From Fibrobacter sp. (GTDB taxonomy: Bacteria; Fibrobacterota; Fibrobacteria; Fibrobacterales; Fibrobacteraceae), in NCBI GenBank assembly GCA_017965445.1, contig JAGCPZ010000064.1, forward strand, positions 1 to 57,483: DNA of 57,483 nt. Direction: 5' to 3'. The notes below the pieces were generated by a model. That model was not told where the DNA came from, did not search any database, and saw only the letters and a list, made by a program, of their open reading frames with translations. This document shows positions 49,421 through 57,483 of this stretch, one piece after another. The translations under genes and the position numbers were made by a program. Position 1 is the stretch's first letter, and the number at the start of each line of letters is the position of its first letter.

Positions 49421-51856
49421 TTAGCCATCCATGGAGCGTATAATATCGCGGATTCGGGCGGCTTCTTCGAAGTCGAGGCGGGCTGCGGCTTCCTTCATTT
49501 GGCGTTCCAAATCGGCGAGTTTGGAAGAACTTTGACTGGATCCTTCCCCTCTGCGAGGGTCAGGATGACGAGATGCGGAGGCGCCGATGGTTTTGCTCAG
49601 TTCGGCGTTTTCCGCGCGCTTGGAGTAATTAGAACCTTTCTTTCGCCTCTCGTCTCTCGTCTTTGTACTTTCGCTTCGCTCAAGTACCAACTGCTCGGCT
49701 CGGTTATGCCCAACTTCGTTGGTCGCAACTCTCGCTTTGTGCAGTTGTCGTCTAAAATTCGACGGTTGCAGCGGTTCCATTGGGCGGATGCCTAAATTAG
49801 TTCCTAGTTCAGAGTTACTGGATTCTTCGTTCCACTCTGCTTCACTCAGAATGACGCCATCACTCTCGTCTAATTCATCCCATCTCTCGTCTCTCGCCTC
49901 TACACTCTCGTCTATACCTGCTGGATCCACGATTCTCAGGTCTTCTTCGATCTTGCGGGTGACGGACTTCGGGGTAATCCCGTGTTCCTTGTTGAATTCT
50001 TCCTGGAGGCCGCGGCGGCGGTTTGTTTCGTCGATAGCCTTTTGCAGACTTTCGGTCATGTTGTCCGCGAACAAGAGTACCGTGCCGTTCACATTGCGGC
50101 TTGCACGGCCCATCGTCTGGATGAGGCTCCTGTAGTTGCGGAGGAACCCTTCCTTGTCGGCGTCGAGAATCGCGACCATGCTCACTTCGGGGAGGTCGAG
50201 ACCTTCGCGCAAGAGGTTGATGCCCACGAGCACGTCAAATTCGCCGCTGCGCAGTCCGCGGATGAGCTCGTGGCGTTCGAGCGTCTTGATGTCCGAGTGA
50301 AGGTACTTGGCGCGGATGCCCGCTTCGATGAAAAACTCCGTGAGGTCTTGCGCCATCTTCTTGGTGAGCGTCGTGACGAGCACGCGGTCGCCGTTTTTCA
50401 CGACTTCTTCGATGCGGTACAGGAGTACGTCCATCTGACCTTGAATCGGGAACATCTCGATTTTCGGGTCCAAAAGCCCGGTCGGTCGGTTGATCTGTTC
50501 GGTCACGACGCCGCTAGTCTTCTTGAGTTCGTAATCGCCAGGGGTGGCACTCACAAAAAGCACCTGCTTTGGGTACATGTACTCGAATTCCGCGAAATTC
50601 ATCGGGCGGTTGTCGAGAGCGCAGGGGAGGCGGAACCCGTACTGCACAAGCGTTGTCTTGCGGCTCTTGTCGCCTTCGGCCATGCCGCCCACTTGCGGGA
50701 TGCTCACGTGGGATTCGTCAATCATCAAAAGCCAGTCATCGCCAAAGTAGTCGATGAGTGTGAAGGGGCGGGTGCCCGGAGCGCGGTCTTCGATGATGCG
50801 GGAGTAGTTTTCGATGCCGTTACACATGCCCGTTTCGCGCAGCATTTCCATGTCGTAGCGGGTGCGGCTGGAAAGGCGTGCGGATTCCAGCACTTTACCT
50901 TCTTTGTCCAGTTCGGCGAGGCGGTCGGTGAGTTCCATCTGGATGCGCTGTAGCATGCCCGCGCGGTTTTCTTCTTTGGTCACAAAGTGCTTCGCGGGGG
51001 CGATGGTGAGTTCTTCGACTTCCTTGATGACTTCGCCCGTGACGATGTTGAATCGGTAAAGGCGATCGACTTCGTCGCCGAAAAGTTCGATGCGCAGCCC
51101 GTCTTCGTCGTAACTCGGGTGCACTTCGATGACGTCGCCGCGGACGCGGAACGAACCGCGGTCAAGGCTAAAGTCGTTGCGGGAATACTGAATGTGGACA
51201 AGGTCACGGAGAATCTTGTCGCGGTCGTAGATGTCGCCCTTCTTGATGCGGACCATCAAGTCGAAGTATTCGCTGGGGCTGCCGAGGCCGTAAATGCAGC
51301 TCACGGAAGCGACGATGATGACATCGCGGCGGGTGAGAAGGTTTGCGGTGGCGCGCAGGCGGAGCTTGTCGATTTCATCGTTGATGCTCGCGTCTTTTTC
51401 AATGAACGTGTCCGTGTGCGGGATGTAGGCTTCGGGCTGGAAGTAGTCGTAATAGCTCACGAAGTATTCCACCGCGTTGTTCGGGAAGAACGACTTGAAT
51501 TCTTGGTAAAGCTGGGCGGCCAGCGTCTTGTTGTGCGTAAGGATGAGCGTGGGCTTGCCGACATTTTTGATGACGTTTGCCATGGTGAACGTCTTGCCGG
51601 AACCCGTCACGCCGAGAAGTGTCTGGAACTGTTCGCCGTTCTTGAAGCCTTCGGTCAATTCTTCGATGGCCTTGGGCTGGTCGCCTGCGGCACCGTAAGG
51701 ACTTACGAGGTCAAAATCCGCACGAGTGGGCGCCTGGAACTGCTTGAGTTTTCCGGGCAAGCTCTTGGAAGGCGGTAGCGGTTTCGCTATCGGTTTTGCA
51801 TACGGATCAGGAGTAATAGTCTTACGTGCGCGAACCATTGAGGTATGAGGTCGCAC
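49421..51856 (-). CDS. uvrB: Excinuclease UvrB with a repeat-derived linker
   Basis: DNA-damage recognition helicase of nucleotide excision repair; it loads onto damage with UvrA and is cut by UvrC. Walker A is GVTGSGKTF (about residue 81). The beta-hairpin region is [20 protein letters not shown] (about 132), the helicase motif [15 protein letters not shown] is near 530, and a C-terminal UVR helix pair ends the protein (about 777-811). At 811 residues it is about 130 longer than usual; the excess lies between the helicase core and the UVR domain (about 643-776) and is encoded by intergenic-type repeats. The start is uncertain: GTG at 51856 or ATG at 51838, neither with a Shine-Dalgarno, and both near an inverted repeat. 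Confidence 0.94.
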   Translation of the reverse strand: MRPHTSMVRARKTITPDPYAKPIAKPLPPSKSLPGKLKQFQAPTRADFDLVSPYGAAGDQPKAIEELTEGFKNGEQFQTLLGVTGSGKTFTMANVIKNVGKPTLILTHNKTLAAQLYQEFKSFFPNNAVEYFVSYYDYFQPEAYIPHTDTFIEKDASINDEIDKLRLRATANLLTRRDVIIVASVSCIYGLGSPSEYFDLMVRIKKGDIYDRDKILRDLVHIQYSRNDFSLDRGSFRVRGDVIEVHPSYDEDGLRIELFGDEVDRLYRFNIVTGEVIKEVEELTIAPAKHFVTKEENRAGMLQRIQMELTDRLAELDKEGKVLESARLSSRTRYDMEMLRETGMCNGIENYSRIIEDRAPGTRPFTLIDYFGDDWLLMIDESHVSIPQVGGMAEGDKSRKTTLVQYGFRLPCALDNRPMNFAEFEYMYPKQVLFVSATPGDYELKKTSGVVTEQINRPTGLLDPKIEMFPIQGQMDVLLYRIEEVVKNGDRVLVTTLTKKMAQDLTEFFIEAGIRAKYLHSDIKTLERHELIRGLRSGEFDVLVGINLLREGLDLPEVSMVAILDADKEGFLRNYRSLIQTMGRASRNVNGTVLLFADNMTESLQKAIDETNRRRGLQEEFNKEHGITPKSVTRKIEEDLRIVDPAGIDESVEARDERWDELDESDGVILSEAEWNEESSNSELGTNLGIRPMEPLQPSNFRRQLHKARVATNEVGHNRAEQLVLERSESTKTRDERRKKGSNYSKRAENAELSKTIGASASRHPDPRRGEGSSQSSSKLADLERQMKEAAARLDFEEAARIRDIIRSMDG
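49535..49918. repeat. Intergenic repeats embedded in frame in uvrB
   Basis: Repeat B copies lie at 49535-49569 and 49817-49855. Heptamer arrays lie at 49640-49674 (CTYTCGY type, five units), 49800-49820 (GTTCCTA, GTTCAGA, GTTACTG) and 49863-49918 (CTCTCGT type, eight units in one phase, some degenerate). The same families occur elsewhere only between genes. All are translated as part of the UvrB linker. Confidence 0.85.
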
Positions 51857-51999
51857 CTTCGGTGCTTTGAGGTTGTGGGGACGGCGTGATGCGCCTTTGA
51901 GCTCTTCAAAAAGATAGTAAAAGAAAAAATCTTGGAATGAACATGTTTGCCCATAGCCCAGAGCGAAGCGACCTCAAAGTGCGAAGCACGACCTCATAG
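51844..51999. repeat. Inverted repeat pair around the uvrB 5' end
   Basis: Arms at 51844-51873 and 51972-51999 match as ACCTCAAAG...CGACCTCATA in opposite orientation. The arms contain small hairpins with different but self-complementary stems (CACC-GAAG-GGTG type versus TGC-GAA-GCA). The left arm covers the GTG at 51856; the 98-base interior would be the loop of a long hairpin. Confidence 0.75.
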
Positions 52000-52028
52000 C
52001 CGTCTACTATTTTTCTACATTTCATTCC

Positions 52029-52295
52029 ATGCTTTGCAATCGGATTCTTGGTACGACTCATCACGGCACTTACAAGAAGGTCGTTGACGTTCCTCTTTTG
52101 CGCGAGGAACTGACGGCACGTTCTATCCGTTGCATCGCACGCGATGGCGTCGAAATTGAAATCGATGTCTATGAAGATTTGCAAGAAGGCGATATCTTGG
52201 CGGAGACGGACTTTAACGTGTATGCCGTAAAAATTTACGTGCCTAAGAAAAAAAACGCTGAAGAACAAAAGCCAAAGTTCAAGAGCTATTTGTAA
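52029..52295 (+). CDS. Small protein, function unknown
   Basis: 88 residues, no signal peptide or membrane segment, with a Lys-rich tail (PKKKNAEEQKPKFKSYL). The pattern is alpha/beta (VDVPLLREELTARSIRCIA, then IEIDVYEDLQEGDILAE) and I do not recognise a family. TACATT (52017-52022) ends six bases before the ATG, which supports a leaderless transcript. Codon use matches neighbours. It is divergent from uvrB across the inverted repeat pair. Confidence 0.6.
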   Translation: MLCNRILGTTHHGTYKKVVDVPLLREELTARSIRCIARDGVEIEIDVYEDLQEGDILAETDFNVYAVKIYVPKKKNAEEQKPKFKSYL

Positions 52296-52346
52296 TTGCG
52301 AGCTGCACTCGCCTTGTACGTCATTGCGTAAGCGCATGACAGAAAC

Positions 52347-52967
52347 GCCTCGGATATAGAAACATGCAAGCATGTTTCTGCATCACTCGGCTCTTACGTC
52401 ATTGCGAGGACTGTAAGGACGAAGCAATCTATAAGAATTTTTGTATGTTCTTTTCATGCAAGAAAAATCATACACTTACATCCTGTTCAATAAACCGCAT
52501 GGAACATTATATACTGGTGTGACTTCGAATCTCATCAAACGAATGCAGGAGCATAAATCATTGACTTCTGGATTTACTGCAAAATATAATGTTACGCAAT
52601 TGGGTTATTTCGAAGAGCATACTTCAGTTGTTAATGCTATTGAAAGAGAGAAAAAGATAAAAAGTGGGTCAAGAAAGAAGAAAATTGCATTGATTGAATC
52701 AATGAATCCTCAATGGAAAGACCTTTTTTCTGAACTCGGTGTATAGATTGCCTTGTGGATTGCTTCGCTTTGCTCGCAATGACGTGAAAGGAAATCAAGC
52801 GCGAGGCCACTTGTGGACTCGCATTTGATTTCCGCAGAGTCATGCACGAAGTGCAATGACGTCCAAGGTTCGATTGCGCAAGTATTTATACTTGCATAAG
52901 AGAACAGCAGCGGTCAAGCCTCGAAGAGGAATGATGTGGAAGCCGAGTGATGCAGGAACATGCTTGC
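52347..52967. mobile_element. Candidate GIY-YIG element bounded by nested inverted repeats
   Basis: The outer arms (52366-52392 and 52941-52967) are inverted and match at 26 of 27 bases by my count. The inner arms (52396-52433 and 52742-52785) share inverted TATAGATTGC, GCTTCG and CTCGCAATGACGT blocks, with a small insertion in the right one. The GIY-YIG gene lies between the inner arms and its stop codon is inside the right arm. The left outer part also carries the GCCTCGG hairpin seen at 33959. No target-site duplication could be confirmed by eye. Confidence 0.5.
52456..52746 (+). CDS. Small GIY-YIG nuclease-domain protein
   Basis: 96 residues, essentially one GIY-YIG catalytic domain: YTYILFNKPHGTLYTGVTS contains the YIL...YTG core, followed by LIKRMQEHK (catalytic Arg), YFEEHTS, and the metal-binding Glu in AIEREKKIKSGSRKKK. 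Relatives are the UPF0213/YhbQ-type single-domain proteins; DNA cleavage is possible but not assured. The ATG at 52456 is preferred, with TATGTT ending six bases before it; an in-frame TTG lies at 52441. The gene fits tightly between inverted repeat arms, which suggests it is part of a small mobile unit. Confidence 0.85.
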   Translation: MQEKSYTYILFNKPHGTLYTGVTSNLIKRMQEHKSLTSGFTAKYNVTQLGYFEEHTSVVNAIEREKKIKSGSRKKKIALIESMNPQWKDLFSELGV

Positions 52968-52984
52968 GTAAGACCGCTTGAGAA

Positions 52985-54136
52985 TTATTCCCTAATGTTC
53001 AGGCTTTCTCGGACGCTGATTTTTTCTTTGCCGAGGAGTTTGTACAAACGGCAGCGGAATAGCGGAATAGCGGCGATGGTGCCCAGGGCGACAATCGGGA
53101 TTGCGATGTAGGCGATTCCGGGTTGGTTGATTTGCTGTCTGAAGAAAAGTCGCAAAATAAGAACAATCCACCAGTGGACGGCGAGAATCACAAGCGCGTT
53201 GCGGGAGATGTTTCGCAGGATTCCCTTGCAAATGCGGATGGGCGCGATGTCCGGAATTTTGCTTGCAAGTAAGAATGTGGCGACTAATCCGATGATGCCT
53301 GTGATGGAACTTGCAACGAACTGGGGGAGGCTTTTGCCCAAGTCGTTGTTCATGATGCTGAAATTCGGGCTAGGCGATTCCAAAAATGCGTAGGCGCCAA
53401 AGCTTGCAATTCCGATGGCAGCAACGATGGCTGTGTTTTTTGCGGCGTGAGCGGCGCCTGCAGAAATCGCGCTGTGGATTTTTTTGATGGGTTCCTTGCA
53501 GAGCCAACCGCATCCGAAGAAGAATAGAATCGTGAGGTCCCGTTCAATGCCCAGAGGCAGGTGCATGTGGTTTATGTTCAAAAGCCAACCGCAAAGAAGT
53601 CCTTCTATTGCCATGACCGTGATGAACATGGTGCGGTTAACAAATTTGTACGAAGCCTGATGCAAAAAGTAAAAGAGCAAACTGACAGAATAAAGCGTAA
53701 ACACAAACCACAGAGGTCCTGCGCCTACAGAGGATTTCCCGGCAATGAAAATTTTAGCGATGTTCCAGTAGATGTATTGCCATGTATTGTTGATATCGGG
53801 AATGGTGTTTACGACTGTCATCGTGGGCGATTTCGGGTACAGCGCAAAGTTATAAACGACCGGATCAATGGCGAAAAACAGGAGCGAAAGATAAAGGTAG
53901 GGAATTAGCAGGACTTTTGTTTTGTGAATAAAATAACTTTTAAAATCGCTGAATCGCTTGGTGCTGAATAGGAACCCTGAAATAAAGAAAAATGCGGACA
54001 TGCGGAGCGCGCTCAAGTGCCACATTCCAAGGTGCGCGTTCGGGAAATTCTGCTCGATATGGAACAGGCAGACGAGCAAAAGAACGAATCCCTTGAATTC
54101 GTCAATCCAGCCTATTCTTGTCTTGTTCGTTGCCAT
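52985..54136 (-). CDS. Acyltransferase family 3 membrane protein
   Basis: 383 residues with about ten hydrophobic segments. The N-terminus has the family motif IGWIDEFKGFVLLLVCLFH (residues about 8-26, with the conserved His at its end) and the RMSAFFFISGFLFS segment (about 45). Such proteins transfer acetyl or other acyl groups to surface polysaccharide, lipopolysaccharide or peptidoglycan across the inner membrane. No glycan gene neighbours are present to indicate the acceptor. It lies directly beside the GIY-YIG repeat region, whose outer arm ends 17 bases from its stop codon. Confidence 0.88.
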   Translation of the reverse strand: MATNKTRIGWIDEFKGFVLLLVCLFHIEQNFPNAHLGMWHLSALRMSAFFFISGFLFSTKRFSDFKSYFIHKTKVLLIPYLYLSLLFFAIDPVVYNFALYPKSPTMTVVNTIPDINNTWQYIYWNIAKIFIAGKSSVGAGPLWFVFTLYSVSLLFYFLHQASYKFVNRTMFITVMAIEGLLCGWLLNINHMHLPLGIERDLTILFFFGCGWLCKEPIKKIHSAISAGAAHAAKNTAIVAAIGIASFGAYAFLESPSPNFSIMNNDLGKSLPQFVASSITGIIGLVATFLLASKIPDIAPIRICKGILRNISRNALVILAVHWWIVLILRLFFRQQINQPGIAYIAIPIVALGTIAAIPLFRCRLYKLLGKEKISVRESLNIRE

Positions 54137-54331
54137 TGTAAGATATTTCTTTGATTTCTGTATAGATAGTAAATTACGACGGATGCATAAACTGTGCTGC
54201 TCGGAAATCGTTTGAATATGGACGTTTTAATCTCAATTTTAATGGATTCTTCATTTAATTTCTTATAAACTAATTCTATAAAAGTTGTTTGATGATAAGA
54301 AAAATCAATAACTCAGCATAAAAATTTAGTA

Positions 54332-54361
54332 TTGGACAACGCGAAAAATGCGTTCTATATT
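54332..54361 (+). promoter_or_regulatory. Putative promoter of the porin gene
   Basis: TTGGAC (54332-54337), an 18-base spacer and TATATT (54356-54361). The spacer holds the palindrome ACGC-GAAAAAT-GCGT, a possible operator. Confidence 0.4.
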
Positions 54362-54418
54362 TTGCCGCGTCAAAAAACAACAGTAAAAACAATAATCCAA
54401 TAACCAAGGAGTTGACGA

Positions 54419-55438
54419 ATGAACCAGAACATATATAAAATATTGATTGCCACTGCACTGGTGTCGTCCATTTGCTCTGCTGAAGAAGCCGCTAAAGAGA
54501 GTGTTATTAAACCCACCGGAAACGTTCAAGCTCAAACCATCAAGTCTCTTTATGATAATAAAGCTGACAATACGCTCGATAATTCGTTCTTGCGTGCGAA
54601 TGTAGGCGTGAAGTACGATTCCGATAATTTCAACGCTGTCATCAACCTGCGTATTTTTAGCCCGGCGTTTGGCAATACCATAGATGGCAAGAGCTATGAT
54701 AAGATTTCTGCCGATACCTACTTCGCCAATTACAAGTGGGATACCGAATACGGCAAATTCAATCTTCAATTCGGTCGTTTCCGTACTGACTGGAGCGTTG
54801 GCGGCAACTTTGGTACTTATGTCGATGTCGCCCTCAACAAACGTGGATTCCTCTCCCGCGATTACCAGCATGATGCCGTTTCCTTCGGCTACGAAAAGGG
54901 TGTTTCTTCGTTCAGTGCTTTGCTCGGTACTTATGATGCCAAGTTCAATACGGGTTATATCCGCTTTGAAGAAACACTCAAGTTTGAAGATGCTAAAGTC
55001 AGTTTGGCTTATCGCGTGAATGCTCTTGATCCTATCCAGCATACGGCTCAGGTCACTCATCGCGTTGCAGGCCGTGCAAGCTATTACTTCCAAAAGAATT
55101 TTGGGCTCTATGGTGAAGTTGCGCTGATTGCGACCGGTGATGGGGAAAACCTCAAGGCCGCAAACGCTATCAAGCCCGAATACGCTCAAGATTCGAAATA
55201 TGTTCCGTTCTTTGTCGGTCTAGAAATTCCTACAGGCGGTTTCCTGAACAACCTCTACGCCGAACTGGAATACATTTCAAACCGCGACGAGTTGCAGGCT
55301 GATGCTGATGCCCTCGCATGGACGGTCACTTTCATCAAGAAGATTGGCTCCCGTTCCAAGGTCCAGTTTAACCTTTACAGCGAGAAAAAAGCTTCTGACG
55401 TCGCTCTTGCTGCACGTTTCACATCGACCATCAAATAA
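54419..55438 (+). CDS. Putative porin, beside a sulfate-binding protein gene
   Basis: 339 residues with a signal peptide (NQNIYKILIATALVSSICSA) and AAGGAG as Shine-Dalgarno. The mature part is a run of amphipathic beta strands with aromatic girdle positions (FGRFRTDWSVGGNFGTYVD, ASYYFQKNFGLYGEVALI) like outer-membrane porins; it resembles porins that accompany phosphate or sulfate uptake in other Gram-negatives. The next gene in the same direction is a sulfate-type binding protein, separated by about 108 bases with a hairpin, so the two may form a partly attenuated operon. A role in sulfate entry is inference. Confidence 0.75.
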   Translation: MNQNIYKILIATALVSSICSAEEAAKESVIKPTGNVQAQTIKSLYDNKADNTLDNSFLRANVGVKYDSDNFNAVINLRIFSPAFGNTIDGKSYDKISADTYFANYKWDTEYGKFNLQFGRFRTDWSVGGNFGTYVDVALNKRGFLSRDYQHDAVSFGYEKGVSSFSALLGTYDAKFNTGYIRFEETLKFEDAKVSLAYRVNALDPIQHTAQVTHRVAGRASYYFQKNFGLYGEVALIATGDGENLKAANAIKPEYAQDSKYVPFFVGLEIPTGGFLNNLYAELEYISNRDELQADADALAWTVTFIKKIGSRSKVQFNLYSEKKASDVALAARFTSTIK

Positions 55439-55455
55439 CTTACAGCACATTCCCG

Positions 55456-55512
55456 AACGCCCTCAGCGTAACTCACGCATCTTTGATTCATCATGCTGAT
55501 GGCGTTTCTTTT
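55456..55512 (+). terminator. Hairpin between the porin and binding-protein genes
   Basis: AACGCC..CAGC / GCTG..GGCGTT arms about 33 bases apart, followed by TCTTTT. It could be a terminator or an attenuator within the operon. Confidence 0.45.
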
Positions 55513-55546
55513 AAAACCTAAAAAAACAAAAAGTGAGGTATATAAC

Positions 55547-56566
55547 ATGAATTTCAAAAAAATTATACTTGCGTCTATCGCTATCCTCTCCATCGCTTTT
55601 TCTGCATGCTCTTCTTCCGAAGAAAAGACTGCAAACGAAAAGCAAACTCTCACCAACGTATCTTACGACCCGACTCGTGAGCTTTACGCCAACTACAATG
55701 AGGTTTTCAAAAAGTATTGGAAGCAGAAAACCGGTAAGGACGTAGAAATTACGCAGTCCCATGGCGGTTCCGGCAAGCAGGCCCTCGAAGTGGCCAACGG
55801 CCTTGAAGCCGATGTGGTGACGCTCGCCCTCGAATACGACGTGAACGCTGTACGCGATGCCGGTCTTATCAACGATGGCTGGGTCAAGGAATTCCCGCTG
55901 AATAGCGCCCCTTACACATCGACCATCGTGTTCTTGGTGCGCAAGGGTAACCCGAAGAACCTTAAGGACTGGGGCGATCTCGTGAAAGATGGCATCGGAG
56001 TCATCACGCCGAACCCGAAAACTTCTGGTGGCGCTCGCTGGAACTATCTTGCCGCTTGGGCATGGGCCGAAAAGCAGTACAACGGCGACGAAGCCAAGGT
56101 CAAGGAATTCGTGAAGAAGCTCTACAAGAATGTTCTCGTACTCGCTTCTGGCGCTCGCGGCTCTACGACGACATTCATCGAAAACGGCCAGGGAGACGTT
56201 TTGCTCGCTTGGGAAAACGAAGCATTCCTCTCGCTCAAGGACTACCCCAAGGACTACGAAATCGTCATCCCCAGCGTGAGCATTTTGGCTGAACCGTCTG
56301 TCGCCATCGTGGACAAGGTGGTTGACAAGCGTGGCACCCGCGAACTCGCTACCGAATACCTGAACTACCTCTACTCTGATGAAGGCCAGCACATTGCCGC
56401 AAAGAATCACTACCGTCCGTCCAACAAGGCCATTCTTGACCAGTACAAGGAATTTGACCAGAACGTGAACTTGATTGACATCAGCTACTTCGGCGGTTGG
56501 GATAAGGCTCAAAAGACGCACTTCTCTAACGGCGGAATCTTCGATCAGATTTACGAAAAGAAGTAA
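55547..56566 (+). CDS. Sulfate/thiosulfate ABC transporter substrate-binding lipoprotein
   Basis: 339 residues from the ATG at 55547 (GTGAGG as Shine-Dalgarno). The N-terminal signal has lipobox FSAC (Cys about residue 20), so it is lipid-anchored, unlike the free periplasmic Sbp of enterobacteria. The Sbp/CysP family motifs are clear: [17 protein letters not shown] (about 36), SHGGSGKQA (about 71), [16 protein letters not shown] [14 protein letters not shown] (about 125), [16 protein letters not shown] (about 157) and [20 protein letters not shown] (about 203). No CysT/W/A permease or ATPase genes follow; bioB comes next. Confidence 0.93.
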   Translation: MNFKKIILASIAILSIAFSACSSSEEKTANEKQTLTNVSYDPTRELYANYNEVFKKYWKQKTGKDVEITQSHGGSGKQALEVANGLEADVVTLALEYDVNAVRDAGLINDGWVKEFPLNSAPYTSTIVFLVRKGNPKNLKDWGDLVKDGIGVITPNPKTSGGARWNYLAAWAWAEKQYNGDEAKVKEFVKKLYKNVLVLASGARGSTTTFIENGQGDVLLAWENEAFLSLKDYPKDYEIVIPSVSILAEPSVAIVDKVVDKRGTRELATEYLNYLYSDEGQHIAAKNHYRPSNKAILDQYKEFDQNVNLIDISYFGGWDKAQKTHFSNGGIFDQIYEKK

Positions 56567-56595
56567 TTCTAAATTGAATTTTGGGTAAAATGCGA

Positions 56596-56628
56596 AACGC
56601 CTCCGATAATTAAAACATCGGGGGCGTT
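56596..56628 (+). terminator. Hairpin terminator after the sulfate-binding protein gene
   Basis: AACGCCTCCGAT/ATCGGGGGCGTT, a 12-bp stem with one mismatch (56596-56607, 56617-56628). The T-tract is short. Confidence 0.55.
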
Positions 56629-56730
56629 ATTGCTGCATGAAGCCGTTTGTCATAAATTTTTTTTATTAGACAATTGAAAAAGTACATTCTATCTTTGCAT
56701 TCTAAAACATATCATTTTGATAGGTAATAT

Positions 56731-57483
56731 ATGGCTTTGTCTTTTGCAGAAGATTCTACGTTGACTAAAAGTAGCGCTCTCGAGATATTGGATTTACAAG
56801 GTGAGGCGTTGGAAAATCTTTTAGATGCTGCGTATCGACTGCGAACGAAATACAAAGGCAACCGCGTCAACATCCAGTTGCTTACGAATGTCCGTAGTGG
56901 AAATTGCACACAGAACTGTGCTTATTGCGCCCAATCCCGTGATTCCGAAGCCCCGATTGAAAAGTATCGTTATGTGGAAGACAAAAAGCTATATGGCGAT
57001 AACGATATGGTCGATGAATTCCATCTTTCTAGACATTGCATTGGGCTTAGCGGCATTCGTTTTGCGAATAGCGACATAGAAAGCCTCGCGGAACGTATTC
57101 GCAAAATGAAAAAGAACGGGACGCAGATATGCTGTTCCATCGGATTCTTGACCGAGCATCAAGCGAAAATTCTGAAAGAAGCGGGGCTTAACAGGATTAA
57201 TCATAATTTAAATAGCAGCCGCCGTTTTTACCCAAGCATATGCACGACGCACACCTACCAGGAACGTATCGACAATTTGCGTATGCTGAAACGCATCGGC
57301 TTTGAAATTTGTTCTGGTGGAATTATCGGCATGGGCGAATCGAAGGAAGATGTCGTGGATATGATGTTTGAGTTGAAAGAACTCAATCCTGAATCCGTTC
57401 CTATAAACTTTCTGCTTCCTGTAAATGGAACGCGACTTGCCGAACGTGACATTTCGGCACTGACTCCGGAATATTGCATCAAG
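56731..57483 (+). CDS. bioB: Biotin synthase (3' end cut by the window)
   Basis: 251 codons are present; the gene runs off the end. It is a radical SAM enzyme that inserts sulfur into dethiobiotin. The SAM-cluster motif is CTQNCAYCAQS (about residue 59). The three Cys that hold the sulfur-donor cluster in E. coli BioB have counterparts in HCIGLSG (about 103), GTQICCSIG (about 134) and EICSGGIIGMGE (about 195), and the NHNLNSSRRFY and TTHTYQERIDNL stretches also match. The start at 56731 is supported by AGGTAA upstream; TATCTTTG (56689-56696) is a candidate -10. No other bio genes are visible. Confidence 0.93.
   Translation, partial: MALSFAEDSTLTKSSALEILDLQGEALENLLDAAYRLRTKYKGNRVNIQLLTNVRSGNCTQNCAYCAQSRDSEAPIEKYRYVEDKKLYGDNDMVDEFHLSRHCIGLSGIRFANSDIESLAERIRKMKKNGTQICCSIGFLTEHQAKILKEAGLNRINHNLNSSRRFYPSICTTHTYQERIDNLRMLKRIGFEICSGGIIGMGESKEDVVDMMFELKELNPESVPINFLLPVNGTRLAERDISALTPEYCIK

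Noticed and set aside
56629..56730. BirA-type biotin operator or riboswitch before bioB
   Set aside because: No convincing TTGTAAACC/GGTTTACAA-like dyad or conserved RNA fold could be recognised.

Overview
The window looks like chromosomal DNA from a Fibrobacter-type bacterium (phylum Fibrobacterota). The evidence is a pair of fibro-slime surface proteins, a GH9 cellulase, several large secreted proteins ending in the same short C-terminal sorting-like tail, serine-rich linkers, and gene spacers packed with dispersed GTCAYCCCGG and GTCATCCTGA repeats. The species cannot be named from sequence reading alone.

Layout. 1-1.4 kb: acyl carrier protein and RNase III. 1.5-4.4 kb: a peptide-binding lipoprotein and a beta-barrel protein. 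4.6-9.9 kb: a 1747-residue surface protein (GLUG region, five InlB-like repeats, Ser linker, sorting tail). 10-14.3 kb: a DASS anion transporter, tRNA-Val(GAC), a lipoprotein, a DUF6941-like protein and a prepilin peptidase. 14.5-18.2 kb: a translationally coupled pair, a CBM3-like/papain-like/calcium-repeat protein plus a small partner. 18.4-22.6 kb: an internally deleted Rpn-family nuclease, a MacA-like adaptor, a CDF metal transporter and an aldo-keto reductase. 23.2-33.6 kb: another secreted protein, then the fibro-slime locus on the minus strand (outer-membrane protein, then two paralogous fibro-slime proteins). 34-37.6 kb: a DRE-TIM aldolase and the GH9 enzyme. 38-42 kb: a rhomboid-like TPR protein, a Hanks-type kinase, a LOG protein and a small ORF. 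42-52 kb: a radical SAM protein, a degenerate GGDEF protein, phosphoglycerate mutase, a lipoprotein and UvrB. 52-57.5 kb: a GIY-YIG nuclease inside nested inverted repeats, an acyltransferase, a porin plus sulfate-binding protein, and biotin synthase cut by the window end.

Shared biology. The surface and secreted proteins fit a cell that attaches to and digests plant cell wall. The tails of at least five of them suggest one common export or anchoring route.

Most unusual signals. (1) A GIY-YIG ORF that almost exactly fills the space between nested inverted repeats and may be a minimal mobile element. (2) Many spacers carry tandem repeats of different sequence but always of 7-bp period. (3) The UvrB interdomain linker is built largely from these same intergenic repeats, in frame. 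(4) About a dozen genes without a Shine-Dalgarno have a TANNNT -10-like hexamer ending 6-7 nt (one case 10 nt) before the ATG, as expected for leaderless mRNAs. (5) A codon-diverged remnant of the gpmI 3' end lies downstream of gpmI.
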